A stretch of 16,064 nt of DNA from Aliishimia sp965369035 (GCA_965369035.1 CBDUPF010000056.1:1-16064); one strand, 5' to 3'; positions 1-8,426 are shown, counted from the stretch's first letter. The notes: generated by a model not told the origin, from the sequence alone. A program made the numbers and translations.

Positions 1-1
1 G

Positions 2-139
2 GCCCACGACCCGGTGGAACTGTTCGTGGGCGACAAGCTGATCGCGCGCGGCACGCTCGAAGAAGCCGGGGAGGAAGGCAGCGGACAGCTCTGCGTGCGT
101 CTTACCGAGATCGTGGACCTCAAGAGCGGGCTTGCCTGA
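2..139 (+). CDS. fliN: FliN, flagellar motor switch protein, C-terminal end (5' truncated by window)
   Basis: Only the last 45 residues are present, in a frame open from the window start to a TGA at 137-139. The segment PVELFVGDKLIARG followed by VRLTEIVDL matches the C-terminal SpoA (surface presentation of antigens) fold of FliN. That domain forms part of the cytoplasmic C-ring, which sets rotation direction and docks export substrates. The stop lies two bases before the first ATG of fliP, so the two genes are almost certainly co-transcribed. FliY or FliM C-termini share this fold, but the short terminus and direct linkage to fliP favour FliN. The N-terminal part cannot be judged. Confidence 0.85.
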   Translation, partial: AHDPVELFVGDKLIARGTLEEAGEEGSGQLCVRLTEIVDLKSGLA

Positions 140-141
140 AC

Positions 142-867
142 ATGATGCGCGTCGTCCTGATAGCAGGACTCCTTGTCTGTCTGCCCGGACTGTCCTTTGC
201 CCAGGACATCTCGATATCGCTGGGCGACGGCGAGTCGCTGTCGGCACGGACGATCCAGCTCTTTGCCCTGATCACGGTGCTGAGCCTCGCGCCGGGCATC
301 GCCATCATGGTGACCTGCTTTCCGTTCCTGATCACGGTGCTGTCGATCCTGCGCCAGGCGATCGGGCTTCAGGCGTCGCCGCCCAACATGCTCATCGTGT
401 CGCTGGCGCTGTTTCTGACCTACTTCATCATGGAGCCGGTCTTTACCGCGGCGTGGGAACAGGGCATCGGCCCGCTCACCCGTGAGGAGATCGACATCGA
501 GACCGCCTTTCGCCTCACGATGGAGCCGTTTCGCGGGTTCATGATCAACCGGGTCGATGCCGATACCTTCTACGCGATGGCGGACCTGCGTCCGGAGACG
601 GCAGAGGTCGTGGTGAACGAAGAGGCGCCACTCTCGGTCCTCGTTCCCAGCTTTCTGCTGTCGGAGGTGTCGCGCGCGTTCCAGGTGGGCTTCCTGGTCT
701 TTCTTCCGTTCCTCATCATCGACCTCGTCGTGGCCGCGGTGCTCATGTCCATGGGCATGATGATGGTTCCGCCGGCGATCGTGTCGCTGCCCTTCAAGCT
801 CGCGTTCTTCGTCGTCGCCGACGGCTGGAGCCTGATCGCGGGGAGCCTCGTGCGCAGCTACTTCTGA
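142..867 (+). CDS. fliP: FliP, flagellar type III export gate membrane protein
   Basis: A 241-residue protein of typical FliP length. It begins with a cleavable-looking signal segment (about residues 1-20, ending LSFAQD), as known for FliP. Next comes the signature LSLAPGIAIMVTCFPFLITV (about 48-67) with RQAIGLQASPPN (71-82), and a C-terminal block AFQVGFLVFLPFLIIDL (179-195), MGMMMVPPA (204-212) and LPFKLAFFVVADGW (216-229). FliP forms the core ring of the export gate in the inner membrane together with FliQ and FliR. The ATG at 142 follows the fliN stop by two bases; ATG 145 is an equally possible start. A GAGCGGG stretch at 124-130 could be the ribosome binding site. No fliQ, fliR or flhB follows; the next gene is a glycosyltransferase. 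Confidence 0.97.
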   Translation: MMRVVLIAGLLVCLPGLSFAQDISISLGDGESLSARTIQLFALITVLSLAPGIAIMVTCFPFLITVLSILRQAIGLQASPPNMLIVSLALFLTYFIMEPVFTAAWEQGIGPLTREEIDIETAFRLTMEPFRGFMINRVDADTFYAMADLRPETAEVVVNEEAPLSVLVPSFLLSEVSRAFQVGFLVFLPFLIIDLVVAAVLMSMGMMMVPPAIVSLPFKLAFFVVADGWSLIAGSLVRSYF

Positions 868-992
868 TCCGCCGCGCACAAGGATTCGTGCCGATTTGTC
901 TTAAGCTCTAATCATGGGGGCTGCGTGAATTAATCGCGCGGCAAGCATTTTCCGCGACCGTCCCGCTGTGAGACCAAGTGGGGGTCGGGAAA

Positions 993-1997
993 ATGGAAGC
1001 GCAGCGCAAGACCGTGGTCGTGCTGCCCACGCTGAACGAGTGCGCCACGATTCTGGACGTGGTGGAAAGCATGCTGGCCGATCCGGCGGCGGATGCCGTT
1101 TGGGTGATCGACTGTGGCAGCATCGACGGCACCTTGCAGACCGTTCGCAACTACCTGACGGCCTCGCCGCGGCTCAGGCTGATCGAAAATCCCGGCAAGA
1201 CCGAGGCGCATTCGATCAACCGCGCGGCGCGCGCGGCCCGGGACCAGGGATTCGACACGCTGGTGCGCGCGAGCGCACAGGCAATCTACCCGCCAGGATT
1301 CGTGTCCGGCCTTGTCGCCCATCTCGGCCAGAACCAGGCGGCGAGTATCGTGGTGCCGGCAAGGGTCACGCGGCAGCGCAACGAGAACGCATGGAGCCAG
1401 GCAGGCGCGGACCTTCATCGCTCCGGCCTCGCGGGCGCCGATTCGCCCCACCAGTATGGCGCCCGGAACGGCTGGACCGGGCAGGGACAGCACGCGGCCT
1501 TCGACCTCGACACGTTTTGCAGGCTGGGTGGCTACGACACGGATTTCAGCGCCTGCGAGGACATCGATCTGGACATGCGGCTGCTGCAGGCCGGCCATCG
1601 CATCTGGTTCGCCGCCGGGCTTCCGGTGCAATACCTTCCCCGGGCGACACCGAAGGCATTCCTGCGCCAAATGATCGTGAAGGGACGCGGACGGTCGATC
1701 TGCGCACGCAGGTACCGGCACGCCTTGTCGCGCCACCAGCTCGTGCCGTTCCTTGCGGTCATGGCCAGCCTCGCGTCGCTGGTGGCTGCGGTCGCCGTCG
1801 ATCCGATCTACAGCCTCGTGCCGATCCTGTACCTGACGATCGTGGTCTGCGCCGCGCTGTCGGTGCGGGGACAATCGGGTGTAGTGCACGGTTTGCGGAT
1901 CGGCTGGCTGGCGCTGGTCGCGCATGCCGGTTTCACCTTGGGGCTGCTGAGCGGCTGCCTCGCGGTGTCGAGCCCGATGCGGGCGGACCCGGCGTGA
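993..1997 (+). CDS. GT2-family (ExoA-like) glycosyltransferase with C-terminal membrane helices
   Basis: A 334-residue protein. The N-terminal GT-A fold shows TVVVLPTLNE (7-16), D40 and D45 in VIDCGSIDGT, and PGKTEAHSINRAAR (67-80). Acceptor-side motifs are GQGQHAAF (163-170), GGYD (179-182) and ACEDIDLDMRL (187-197), whose ED pair is the usual catalytic-base region. Three hydrophobic segments follow (about 250-269, 274-291, 302-322). The order resembles the succinoglycan enzyme ExoA and related membrane-bound sugar transferases. The usual DAH metal-binding triplet after strand 4 reads SAQ here (94-96). ATG 993 is preferred because GGGGTCGGGA (981-990) lies directly upstream; an in-frame GTG at 978 has no such site. 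A flippase-like gene follows after 49 bases, suggesting the pair makes and moves a lipid-linked glycan. The substrate is unknown. Confidence 0.85.
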   Translation: MEAQRKTVVVLPTLNECATILDVVESMLADPAADAVWVIDCGSIDGTLQTVRNYLTASPRLRLIENPGKTEAHSINRAARAARDQGFDTLVRASAQAIYPPGFVSGLVAHLGQNQAASIVVPARVTRQRNENAWSQAGADLHRSGLAGADSPHQYGARNGWTGQGQHAAFDLDTFCRLGGYDTDFSACEDIDLDMRLLQAGHRIWFAAGLPVQYLPRATPKAFLRQMIVKGRGRSICARRYRHALSRHQLVPFLAVMASLASLVAAVAVDPIYSLVPILYLTIVVCAALSVRGQSGVVHGLRIGWLALVAHAGFTLGLLSGCLAVSSPMRADPA

Positions 1998-2046
1998 ACC
2001 CGTTCGACTCTCATAAACCGGACCCCGCCGCACCGCGTGCCGCGTC

Positions 2047-3288
2047 ATGACCCGCGGCGCGGTCAACTACGCCTTTGCAGCCGCCTCGGAAGTGACGGTC
2101 TGGTGCTTTTACCTTTGGGTTCTCACGCAGGTCCTGCCCAGTTCCGACCTCGGGCGCGTGATCTATGTGCTCGTCTTCTCCGCCTGTGTCGGCGGTATCC
2201 TGACCGTGGGCTGGAAAAACTGGCTGCAGGAAACAGGCGAGCGCGCCGGAGCAGATGCCGCGACTGCCTGGAGCGCTGCTGTCGCCGGACTGGTTGCGCG
2301 CTGCATGATCGTGCTGCCGGTGATGACGATGATTTCCTGGCAGGTGGGTGGCAAGGTGCTGTTTCCCTGGCCCGAAATGCCGGTGATGATCGCGGTCCTT
2401 TCGGCGTTTTTCGCCCTGCTGCGGCTCTCGGGTTTCGCCCTTCGACGCGGGGAGGAGCCCGGCAAGATCGCGGTTCTCACGGGACCGCTTCCTGTCCTGC
2501 TGTCGATAGCGGGCATCCTCGTGCTCGCGGAGACACGGTCACTGCGCTTCGATGTCGTTCTGGGACTGCATGCGCTTTGCCTGCTCGTGGTGCTGATGCT
2601 GGCCGCGCGACGCCTGCCTGCGCTGCGGTGGAGCGGCGAGCTGCCCACCGCGGCCGTCTTTCTGGACAGCATGGCCGAGGCCGGGACAATCCTGTTCCGC
2701 AACGTCGACGTGATGGTGATCGGTCTGGTCCTGACGCCGGTCGAATGCGCGATCTACCTCATCGCGCGGAGCGTGGCGATGTCGCTTGACCTGTTGTTCC
2801 GCGTGCTCTCGCGTGCGCTTTCGGGACCGATCGGACGGTCCTACCGACACCGGGAACGGTCACGCTTCGTGGCGCAATCCGCGCGTGCCAACCTGGGATT
2901 CCTGTTGATCGGCGGTGCCGGTGCGCTTTTGCTGTTTGTCTCCGCGGGGCCTGTGCTGCATCTCTTCGGCATCAACTCGGCCGAGGGGCGGCAGCCGCTG
3001 ATCTACCTGATCATCGCGCAATCGGCGCCGGCGCTGTTCGGTGCGACCCACATGTTCATGGCGATGACGCGGCTCGAAACCATCCGGGCCTGGATCGTGT
3101 GGGCGGCCATGCCGTTCGCCCTGATCCTCGTCTTCTCCGCGGCGCGCGAGGGCCTTGTGTCGCTCGCGGCGACCTATGCCGCCTTGCAGGTCGGCGTCGC
3201 GGCGGTCTGCGCCGTGGTGGTCGCGCTGCGTTGCGGGATCTGGCCGGGTCTGACGGCCATGTTTCACAGCCGGATCAGGTTGTGGTAG
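2047..3288 (+). CDS. Polysaccharide (Wzx/MATE-like) flippase-type multi-pass membrane protein
   Basis: A 413-residue, very hydrophobic protein with roughly 11-12 predicted membrane segments (for example around 17-30, 39-57, 75-97, 111-131, 142-161, 171-187). The stretch NVDVMVIGLVLTPVECAIYL (219-238) has the pattern of polysaccharide exporters of the PST/Wzx group, where the second half begins with an Asp-containing helix and a GxY turn (here AIYLIAR). Such proteins flip lipid-linked oligosaccharides across the inner membrane. The gene lies 49 bases after the glycosyltransferase on the same strand and probably belongs to its transcription unit. No strong Shine-Dalgarno precedes ATG 2047. No polymerase or ligase gene is visible beside it. 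A different lipid or drug substrate cannot be excluded. Confidence 0.75.
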   Translation: MTRGAVNYAFAAASEVTVWCFYLWVLTQVLPSSDLGRVIYVLVFSACVGGILTVGWKNWLQETGERAGADAATAWSAAVAGLVARCMIVLPVMTMISWQVGGKVLFPWPEMPVMIAVLSAFFALLRLSGFALRRGEEPGKIAVLTGPLPVLLSIAGILVLAETRSLRFDVVLGLHALCLLVVLMLAARRLPALRWSGELPTAAVFLDSMAEAGTILFRNVDVMVIGLVLTPVECAIYLIARSVAMSLDLLFRVLSRALSGPIGRSYRHRERSRFVAQSARANLGFLLIGGAGALLLFVSAGPVLHLFGINSAEGRQPLIYLIIAQSAPALFGATHMFMAMTRLETIRAWIVWAAMPFALILVFSAAREGLVSLAATYAALQVGVAAVCAVVVALRCGIWPGLTAMFHSRIRLW

Positions 3289-3380
3289 GGCGAACGGGTC
3301 GTCTCGGGACCTCCGCCGGTGCGCAGCGTGTCGCCTGGCGCGCTCGGCGGCGCATCGCGCGCTTGACGCACAAAGACGAA

Positions 3381-3406
3381 CGGCGGCCCGGATCCCCGGA
3401 CCGCCG
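3381..3406 (-). terminator. Hairpin, probable terminator of the motB-flgI operon
   Basis: Two 11-base arms (3381-3391 and 3396-3406) flank a 4-base loop. Read on the minus strand, all 11 positions pair if one G-U is allowed; on the plus strand that position is a C-A mismatch. On the minus strand the stem is followed by TTCGTCTTTG, a modest U-rich tail. It lies about 34 bases beyond the flgI stop, the right place to end the flagellar operon. The remaining bases of the 3289-3439 gap show no gene. Confidence 0.6.
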
Positions 3407-3439
3407 CTCTGAAACGTCAAACCTATCCCGGCGACCCGG

Positions 3440-4540
3440 TTACCGGACGATGAATTCGGCGTGCAGCGCGCCGGCCGCCTTGATGCTTTTCAGGATGTCG
3501 ATCATGTCGCGCGGGGCCACGCCGAGCGCGTTCATCCCTGCAATCACTTCCGACAGGCTCGCGCCTTCGGGGATCTCGGCGAGGCCGATGCCCGGCTCCT
3601 CCTCGATAGCCGCCTCGGTGCGGGGCAGGACCACGGTTTCACCTTCGGCAAAAGGATTGGGCTGCACGGCCACGGGGCGTTCGGCGATCCGGAGCGTCAG
3701 GTTGCCCTGGGACACCGCCACGCGCGAGATCCGAACGTCCTCGCCCATCACGATCGTGCCGGAGCGTTGGTCGACGATGACCCGCGCGGGCAACTCGGGC
3801 TCGATCTCGATATTCTCGATCCGACCCAAGGCGTGGGCAACGGAACGGGCCCGGGTGGCCGTCACGTCCAGCATGACCGTGCCGCCGTCGAGCATGACCG
3901 CCACGTTGCGACCGAATTCGGAGTTGATCGCGCTTTCGATCCGGGCCGCGGTGGTGAAATCCGCCTCGCGCAAGGCAAGACGCATGTCGCCGACCGAGGC
4001 GAGTTCGAATTCGACCTCGTGCTCCACCCGTGCGCCCGACGGGATCACGCCCGCCGTTGGTACGCCCTGGATGACCTGTGCGCCGTCGCCTTCGGCGGAT
4101 GCACCGCCGGCGATGATTGTCCCCTGCGCCACGGCATAGATCTCGCCATCCGCCGCGTTGAGCGGCGTCATGACCAGCGTACCGCCCAGCAGGCTCTTGG
4201 CATCGCCGATGGCGGAAACCGTCACGTCGATCTGGCTGCCGGCCCGTGAAAACGGCGGCAGTGTCGCCGTGACGAATACCGCCGCGACGTTCTTTGGCCT
4301 GAACTGCTCTCCCGTGACGTTCACGCCCAGCCTCTCGAGGATGTTGGACATGATCTCCTCGGTGAACGGTGCGTTCCGCAACCCGTCGCCGGTGCCGTTG
4401 AGCCCGACCACGAGTCCGTAGCCGACGAGATCGTTGCCGCGGACACCGTCGAAGTTCACCAGGTCCTTGATCCGGACCGGACCCGCGGTTGCCTGGGAGA
4501 CGAAGAGGAGAAAGACGAGAACCAGTCTGAGAAATGCCAT
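3440..4540 (-). CDS. flgI: FlgI, flagellar basal-body P-ring protein
   Basis: A 366-residue protein, typical length for FlgI. It has a signal peptide (residues 1-20, MAFLRLVLVF... ending QATAG). The mature start VRIKDLVNFDGVRGNDLVGYG and following VVGLNGTGD are the family signature. Further on are PKNVAAVFVTATLPPF and the C-terminal IDILKSIKAAGALHAEF. FlgI is exported by Sec to the periplasm, where it polymerises into the P-ring bushing around the rod in the peptidoglycan. The ATG at 4540 overlaps the flgL stop as TGATG; a GTG one codon upstream (4543) is the alternative. No strong ribosome binding site is seen, so translational coupling to flgL is likely. The P-ring chaperone flgA and L-ring flgH are not in this window. 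Confidence 0.97.
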   Translation of the reverse strand: MAFLRLVLVFLLFVSQATAGPVRIKDLVNFDGVRGNDLVGYGLVVGLNGTGDGLRNAPFTEEIMSNILERLGVNVTGEQFRPKNVAAVFVTATLPPFSRAGSQIDVTVSAIGDAKSLLGGTLVMTPLNAADGEIYAVAQGTIIAGGASAEGDGAQVIQGVPTAGVIPSGARVEHEVEFELASVGDMRLALREADFTTAARIESAINSEFGRNVAVMLDGGTVMLDVTATRARSVAHALGRIENIEIEPELPARVIVDQRSGTIVMGEDVRISRVAVSQGNLTLRIAERPVAVQPNPFAEGETVVLPRTEAAIEEEPGIGLAEIPEGASLSEVIAGMNALGVAPRDMIDILKSIKAAGALHAEFIVR

Positions 4541-5538
4541 CACAGGAAATTCACCAATGAGAGTTGCGAGAGGCGCACGGTCACGGTGTAGAGACCTTCC
4601 AACTGGAACTGCGCCGCTTGCAACTCGGTTGCGGTTTCATAGGGATCGACCGAGAGCAGTGCGCCCTTGGCGTATTCCAGCCCGGCCATTTCCGACTGGT
4701 TGCGTACCGACCATCGCTCGATCTGTTCCTGTGCGGTGCCAAGCCGCGCCTGAAGGCCGATCAGGCCGTTCTCCGCGGACAGCAGATCCTCGCCGGACTG
4801 ACGGAAAAGGTCTGCCTTCTCGATCGTCGAAAGGCTTGTTCCGGGCGCATCGACCAGGGCGGCCATGGCCAGCCCCTTGAGCACGTCCTTGAGCGCCGCG
4901 TTGTCGGCGCGGATGTCGACCGCGACGCTGGCGGTCGCCGACATCTTCAGCGGGGCCATCGCGGTCGTGCTGCCGGCATAGGCGAAGGTGTCGTACCCGG
5001 TGGGCGAGGAGAACCAGGCGTCCAGCGCGGACTGGATATCCGCGGCGGTGGTTGCCCCGGCGACGACCGTTTCCAGTTCCGCCAGGATGGCGTCACCATC
5101 GATGAGCGGGCTGACATCCGTCGTGTCGCCGGCGAAAAGGTTCCGCCCCGCGGCTTCGCTGTTCAGCATCGAGACGACCGAGGAGAAATGCATCCGGCTT
5201 GCATCGGCCAGCGTGTCGGAGGTTGCCGCACTGCTGCTGGCATCGCCGGAGACGAGCCCGCGCGCGAATTCGGAGGCGACCTCGCCGATCTGGCCCAGCC
5301 GGGCCTGCATCAGCTCCGTGAACTGTTCCGCTTCGGCGATAGAGACCTGGAAGCCGTCGAGCAGGCGCATGTCCCGCTCGATCCCGGTGAGGCGGGCGTA
5401 GCTGCCGCCCAGGTGGGACGCGAGATCCGCGGCCTTGCCCGTTGCGAGTTCGGTGTTCAGGCGCTGAATGTCGGTCTTCAGCAGGGTGCTCTGATTTCGC
5501 AGCCCGAAGGCGCGGGCCATATCGCCGTATGTGTTCAT
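4540..5538 (-). CDS. flgL: FlgL, hook-filament junction protein (HAP3), flagellin-like
   Basis: A 332-residue protein with flagellin-type ends. The N-terminal helical part contains LNTELATGKAADL (about 29-41) and the C-terminal part contains YETATELQAAQFQLEGLY with a final LSLVNFL. The central region is rich in Ala, Ser, Thr and Asp, as in surface-exposed HAP3 domains. FlgL sits between FlgK and the filament and is exported by the flagellar type III system, so no signal peptide is expected. The start is uncertain: ATG 5538 lies 13 bases from GAGGA (5552-5556), whereas GTG 5544 lies 7 bases from it, a better spacing; the difference is two residues. The gene follows flgK directly and overlaps flgI by one base. 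A flagellin assignment is less likely because of its position after flgK. Confidence 0.92.
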   Translation of the reverse strand: MNTYGDMARAFGLRNQSTLLKTDIQRLNTELATGKAADLASHLGGSYARLTGIERDMRLLDGFQVSIAEAEQFTELMQARLGQIGEVASEFARGLVSGDASSSAATSDTLADASRMHFSSVVSMLNSEAAGRNLFAGDTTDVSPLIDGDAILAELETVVAGATTAADIQSALDAWFSSPTGYDTFAYAGSTTAMAPLKMSATASVAVDIRADNAALKDVLKGLAMAALVDAPGTSLSTIEKADLFRQSGEDLLSAENGLIGLQARLGTAQEQIERWSVRNQSEMAGLEYAKGALLSVDPYETATELQAAQFQLEGLYTVTVRLSQLSLVNFL

Positions 5539-5546
5539 GGTCACTT

Positions 5547-7001
5547 TCAGATCCTCATGAGGGAATCGAGCATGTCCTCGATGGTCTGGATCATGCGGGC
5601 GTTGGCCGCATAGGTCTGCTCCAGAAGGATCATGCGTTGCAGTTCGGCATCCGTGTCCACGCCGCCGGCGCGTTCGACCTGTGCCATCTCCTGAAAGGAG
5701 GCATTGGCGTAGCTGAGCGAGTTTTCGGCAGTCAGACGTTGCACGCCGACACGGCTCAGCAACCCGTTGGCGAGATCGGACAGTGCCATCGATCCGGTTC
5801 CGAAGTTGCCCGATGCCGGAACGCGCTCGGCCGCGAGGGCGCCGCGCAGGCTGTCGATGATCGCCGATTGGCCGACCGCCCCCGATGTCGCTGCCCCCAG
5901 GCCGTCGCGCAGGCGCCATGCTTCGCCTCCCTGGCTCGGGTCGGCCAGCGGGTTCAGCGTCAGGCGTTCGGCCAGTCCCACCTCGTCGGCCGGATCGAAA
6001 GCCAGACCGCCATCGGTGAAGAGCCCGGCATCGCCGACACCCAGCGTCGGGTCGACGGAGGGGTCCTGGAACCGTTCCACCAGGTCGCGTGCGGCGGCGT
6101 CGATCTGGCGCATCGCATCGGGGCCCAACTCGTCGCGGACCTCGAACTGCGCGGCGAGCGTGCCGCCGGGCAGATCCGCGTTGCTGGAACCCATCCGCAG
6201 CGAAATGCCGTCGACGCTGAGACCGGACAGGTGCCCGGCTTCGATGGACATGTAGGGCGTCACAAGGTTGACAGGCGAGAACTCGATTTCGCGCGCGCTC
6301 CCGTCGAGCAGGATGATACCGCCGGTGGAATAAAGCGCCACCTGACCGTTGTCGCGCGGCGCGGTCCGCACCGGCGCGATGTCGTTGATTTCGTCGATCA
6401 GTTTCTGCCGGAGATCCTGCAGGGAGCTGTCGTCCTTGCCGCGGATGACCATCTTGGAGATCCGCTGGTTCAGCTCCTCCACTTCCTTCAGTGCGGAGTT
6501 CAGCCGGGTCACCTGCGCGTCGATCGCAGTATCGGCCTCGCTGCGCATCTGCGTGATCTCATCGCTGGTCGAGTTGATCACGTCGACAACGTCCTGCGCG
6601 GCCAGAAGCGCCGCTTCCAGCCGTTCGTTGGCGTCCGGGCGGCTCGACGCCGACAGGAGGCTCGCATCGAAGTCCGCGATCCGGTTGGTCAGTGCCTGCG
6701 GATCGTCGGGCGTGCCCATCGTGGTTTCCAGACGGGTCAGGAAGTCGTTCACCACCTTGGCGTGGCCCATGTCCGCCTGGGCCTCGCGGCGGGCTCCCAA
6801 CACGACGGGGTCGACATGACGGGTCACCCCGGTCACCGAAACGCCGCCCGAGGTTGCCCCTGTGTTCGAGGACACCTCCAGCGTACGGCGCGCGTAGCCC
6901 GCCGTGCCTGCGTTCGCGATGTTCGAGGCCACCACTTCGGAGCCTCTTGCCGTGGCCGAGAGGCCCGACAGTGCATTGGACAATGCAGATGAAATCGTCA
7001 T
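5547..7001 (-). CDS. flgK: FlgK, hook-filament junction protein (HAP1)
   Basis: A 484-residue protein. The N-terminus (MTISSALSNALSGLSATARG, then VASNIANAGTAGYARR to residue 41) is the rod/hook-type amphipathic helix with the conserved NIANAxTxGY motif. The C-terminus carries LQRMILLEQTYAANARMIQT followed by a short IEDMLDSLMRI, the matching coiled-coil half. FlgK connects the hook to FlgL and the filament. It is somewhat shorter than enterobacterial FlgK, as is common in alphaproteobacteria. The AGGG in the 20 bases upstream of ATG 7001 is a modest ribosome binding site. The gene lies 34 bases after flgE and two to eight bases before flgL, depending on the flgL start. Confidence 0.96.
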   Translation of the reverse strand: MTISSALSNALSGLSATARGSEVVASNIANAGTAGYARRTLEVSSNTGATSGGVSVTGVTRHVDPVVLGARREAQADMGHAKVVNDFLTRLETTMGTPDDPQALTNRIADFDASLLSASSRPDANERLEAALLAAQDVVDVINSTSDEITQMRSEADTAIDAQVTRLNSALKEVEELNQRISKMVIRGKDDSSLQDLRQKLIDEINDIAPVRTAPRDNGQVALYSTGGIILLDGSAREIEFSPVNLVTPYMSIEAGHLSGLSVDGISLRMGSSNADLPGGTLAAQFEVRDELGPDAMRQIDAAARDLVERFQDPSVDPTLGVGDAGLFTDGGLAFDPADEVGLAERLTLNPLADPSQGGEAWRLRDGLGAATSGAVGQSAIIDSLRGALAAERVPASGNFGTGSMALSDLANGLLSRVGVQRLTAENSLSYANASFQEMAQVERAGGVDTDAELQRMILLEQTYAANARMIQTIEDMLDSLMRI

Positions 7002-7035
7002 GTCACGTTACCCTGTGTTGGGAAGAACCGCGCGA

Positions 7036-8337
7036 TTAACGCTTGATGTTGGTCGTTTCCTGCAACATCTCGTCGACGGTCTGGATGACCTTCGCATTCG
7101 TGGAGTAGGCCCGCTGTGTCTGGATCATGGCGGTCAGTTCGCCCGCAACGTCCGTGGCCGATTCCTCGCGTGCATAGGACACGATGTCACCGGTCGGACC
7201 GTCGCTCGCATCCCACAGGAAGAAGGGGCCGCTTTCGTTGTTGGGCACGTAGGTCTGGTAGTCGACCGCGGTCATGCCGTTCGGGTTCGGCAGGTCGACC
7301 AGCGGGATCTGGTAGATCGTGCGCGAGACGCCGGTATCGAACATCGCGCGGACAAAGCCGTTTGCGTCCACTTCGACGCTGATCATGTTGCCGATCTGGC
7401 TGCCGTCCTTGGAAATCACGACGGGCGCAAAGGCATCGCCCAGCTGCGACATGCCCTCGGGGTCGTTGATCGCCCCGATCGTCAGTTCGAGAGGGCCGCC
7501 GGCAACGCTCAGGATGACCGATCCGGTCGTCGGATCATAGGCGCCGCCCGAAACGGTCGCGACCGAGGCCAGCGTCCCGCCGTCGGCCCGGCTGTCGTCG
7601 AAGGTCAGTGTATACTCGCCCACCACGGCCCCGCCGGACGCCGAATCCGTCACGATCATGGTCCATTCGTTCGATGCGCCGGAACCGGGAACGGTCGGGA
7701 TGTATTCGAAGTCGAGGCTTTCGGACTGGCCGAGATTGCCGAAGTATTCGACCGACAGGTTGCGCGGATCACCTGTCCCGGTGGATTCCGTTTCCGTTGC
7801 CGGCAGGTTCACCGAAACACTGACTGCCGTCGTGGGATCGGCAGAGAATTGCGACAGGTTGATCCTCACCGGCTCCAGACCGCCGGACGTGTCGCGGGGA
7901 AAGGTTCCGATCGAACCGTCCGAATCGGCCGGCCAACCCATCAGGACAAGGTCCGACGAGGTCACGAGGTAGCCGTCCTCGTTGGTCCGGAAGGATCCGG
8001 TGGTCGTCAGCAACATCTGGGTATCGCCGTTGGCGACCATCGTATCGGGAAGCTGTGTCACCGGCAGGAAACCGCGCCCGCGCACGGCGAGGTCGGTCGG
8101 ATTGTCGGTCGTCACGAAAGAGGCCTGTTGGTCGATCAACCGGGTCGTCGTCGCGCTCACGCCGCCTGCGGAATACTTGCCGCCAGTGGACGGGCTGGCC
8201 ATGGCCGCGAAATCGGTCTCGACCCGCTTGTAGCCATAGGTTGACGCGTTCGCGATATTGTCCGAAATCGAAGAAAGCCGCTGAGCGTTGGCATTTAGGC
8301 CCGAAACACCGGCATTCAACGAGGAGGAAATGGTCAT
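7036..8337 (-). CDS. flgE: FlgE, flagellar hook protein
   Basis: A 433-residue hook protein. It starts MTISSSLNAGVSGLNANAQR with SDNIANASTYGYKRVETDF (the basal-body-rod motif), followed by the DLAVRGRGF block and TTTGSFRTNEDGYLV characteristic of FlgE/FlgG-type proteins. The C-terminal AYSTNAKVIQTVDEMLQETT is the conserved coiled-coil partner. The central domains (about residues 150-340) contain many Thr, Ser, Gly and Asp, as expected for hook surface domains. The 433-residue length suits FlgE rather than the shorter FlgF or FlgG (about 260). ATG 8337 is chosen over longer in-frame starts because the family N-terminus begins there and AAAGG lies 8 bases upstream. A CtrA-like box is present upstream (8397-8412). 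Confidence 0.95.
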   Translation of the reverse strand: MTISSSLNAGVSGLNANAQRLSSISDNIANASTYGYKRVETDFAAMASPSTGGKYSAGGVSATTTRLIDQQASFVTTDNPTDLAVRGRGFLPVTQLPDTMVANGDTQMLLTTTGSFRTNEDGYLVTSSDLVLMGWPADSDGSIGTFPRDTSGGLEPVRINLSQFSADPTTAVSVSVNLPATETESTGTGDPRNLSVEYFGNLGQSESLDFEYIPTVPGSGASNEWTMIVTDSASGGAVVGEYTLTFDDSRADGGTLASVATVSGGAYDPTTGSVILSVAGGPLELTIGAINDPEGMSQLGDAFAPVVISKDGSQIGNMISVEVDANGFVRAMFDTGVSRTIYQIPLVDLPNPNGMTAVDYQTYVPNNESGPFFLWDASDGPTGDIVSYAREESATDVAGELTAMIQTQRAYSTNAKVIQTVDEMLQETTNIKR

Positions 8338-8396
8338 GGGATACGCCTTTCTGCTGCATCGCTCGAACTCTCGACGCACTGATAGGCGCATCCGAC

Positions 8397-8412
8397 TTAA
8401 CACCGGGCTAAC
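8397..8412 (+). promoter_or_regulatory. CtrA-like binding site upstream of flgE
   Basis: TTAA-CACCGGG-CTAAC matches the CtrA consensus TTAA-N7-TTAAC at 8 of 9 fixed positions. It lies in the 89-base motB-flgE gap, about 60 bases before the flgE start, in the opposite orientation to flgE. TTAA is rare in this GC-rich window. CtrA is known to control motility genes in alphaproteobacteria; binding here is inferred. Confidence 0.45.
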
Positions 8413-8426
8413 AAGTAAAATTGGTT

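Noticed and set aside
896..935. Possible promoter or CtrA half-sites (TTAA at 901 and 930) before the glycosyltransferase
   Set aside because: The spacing and second halves do not fit TTAA-N7-TTAAC, and no convincing -35/-10 pair was found.
930..941. 12-base word TTAATCGCGCGG, also found on the minus strand at 7028-7039
   Set aside because: Several 12-base matches are expected by chance between both strands of a 16 kb window, and the second copy overlaps the flgE stop codon.
930..2066. Long minus-strand open frame opposite the glycosyltransferase
   Set aside because: Arg/His/Gln-rich shadow of a clear GT2 gene on the plus strand; no recognisable motif. The same applies to long frames opposite the MFS gene (9334-10692), flgE (6904-8244), flgK (5442-6992) and trhO (12147-13037).
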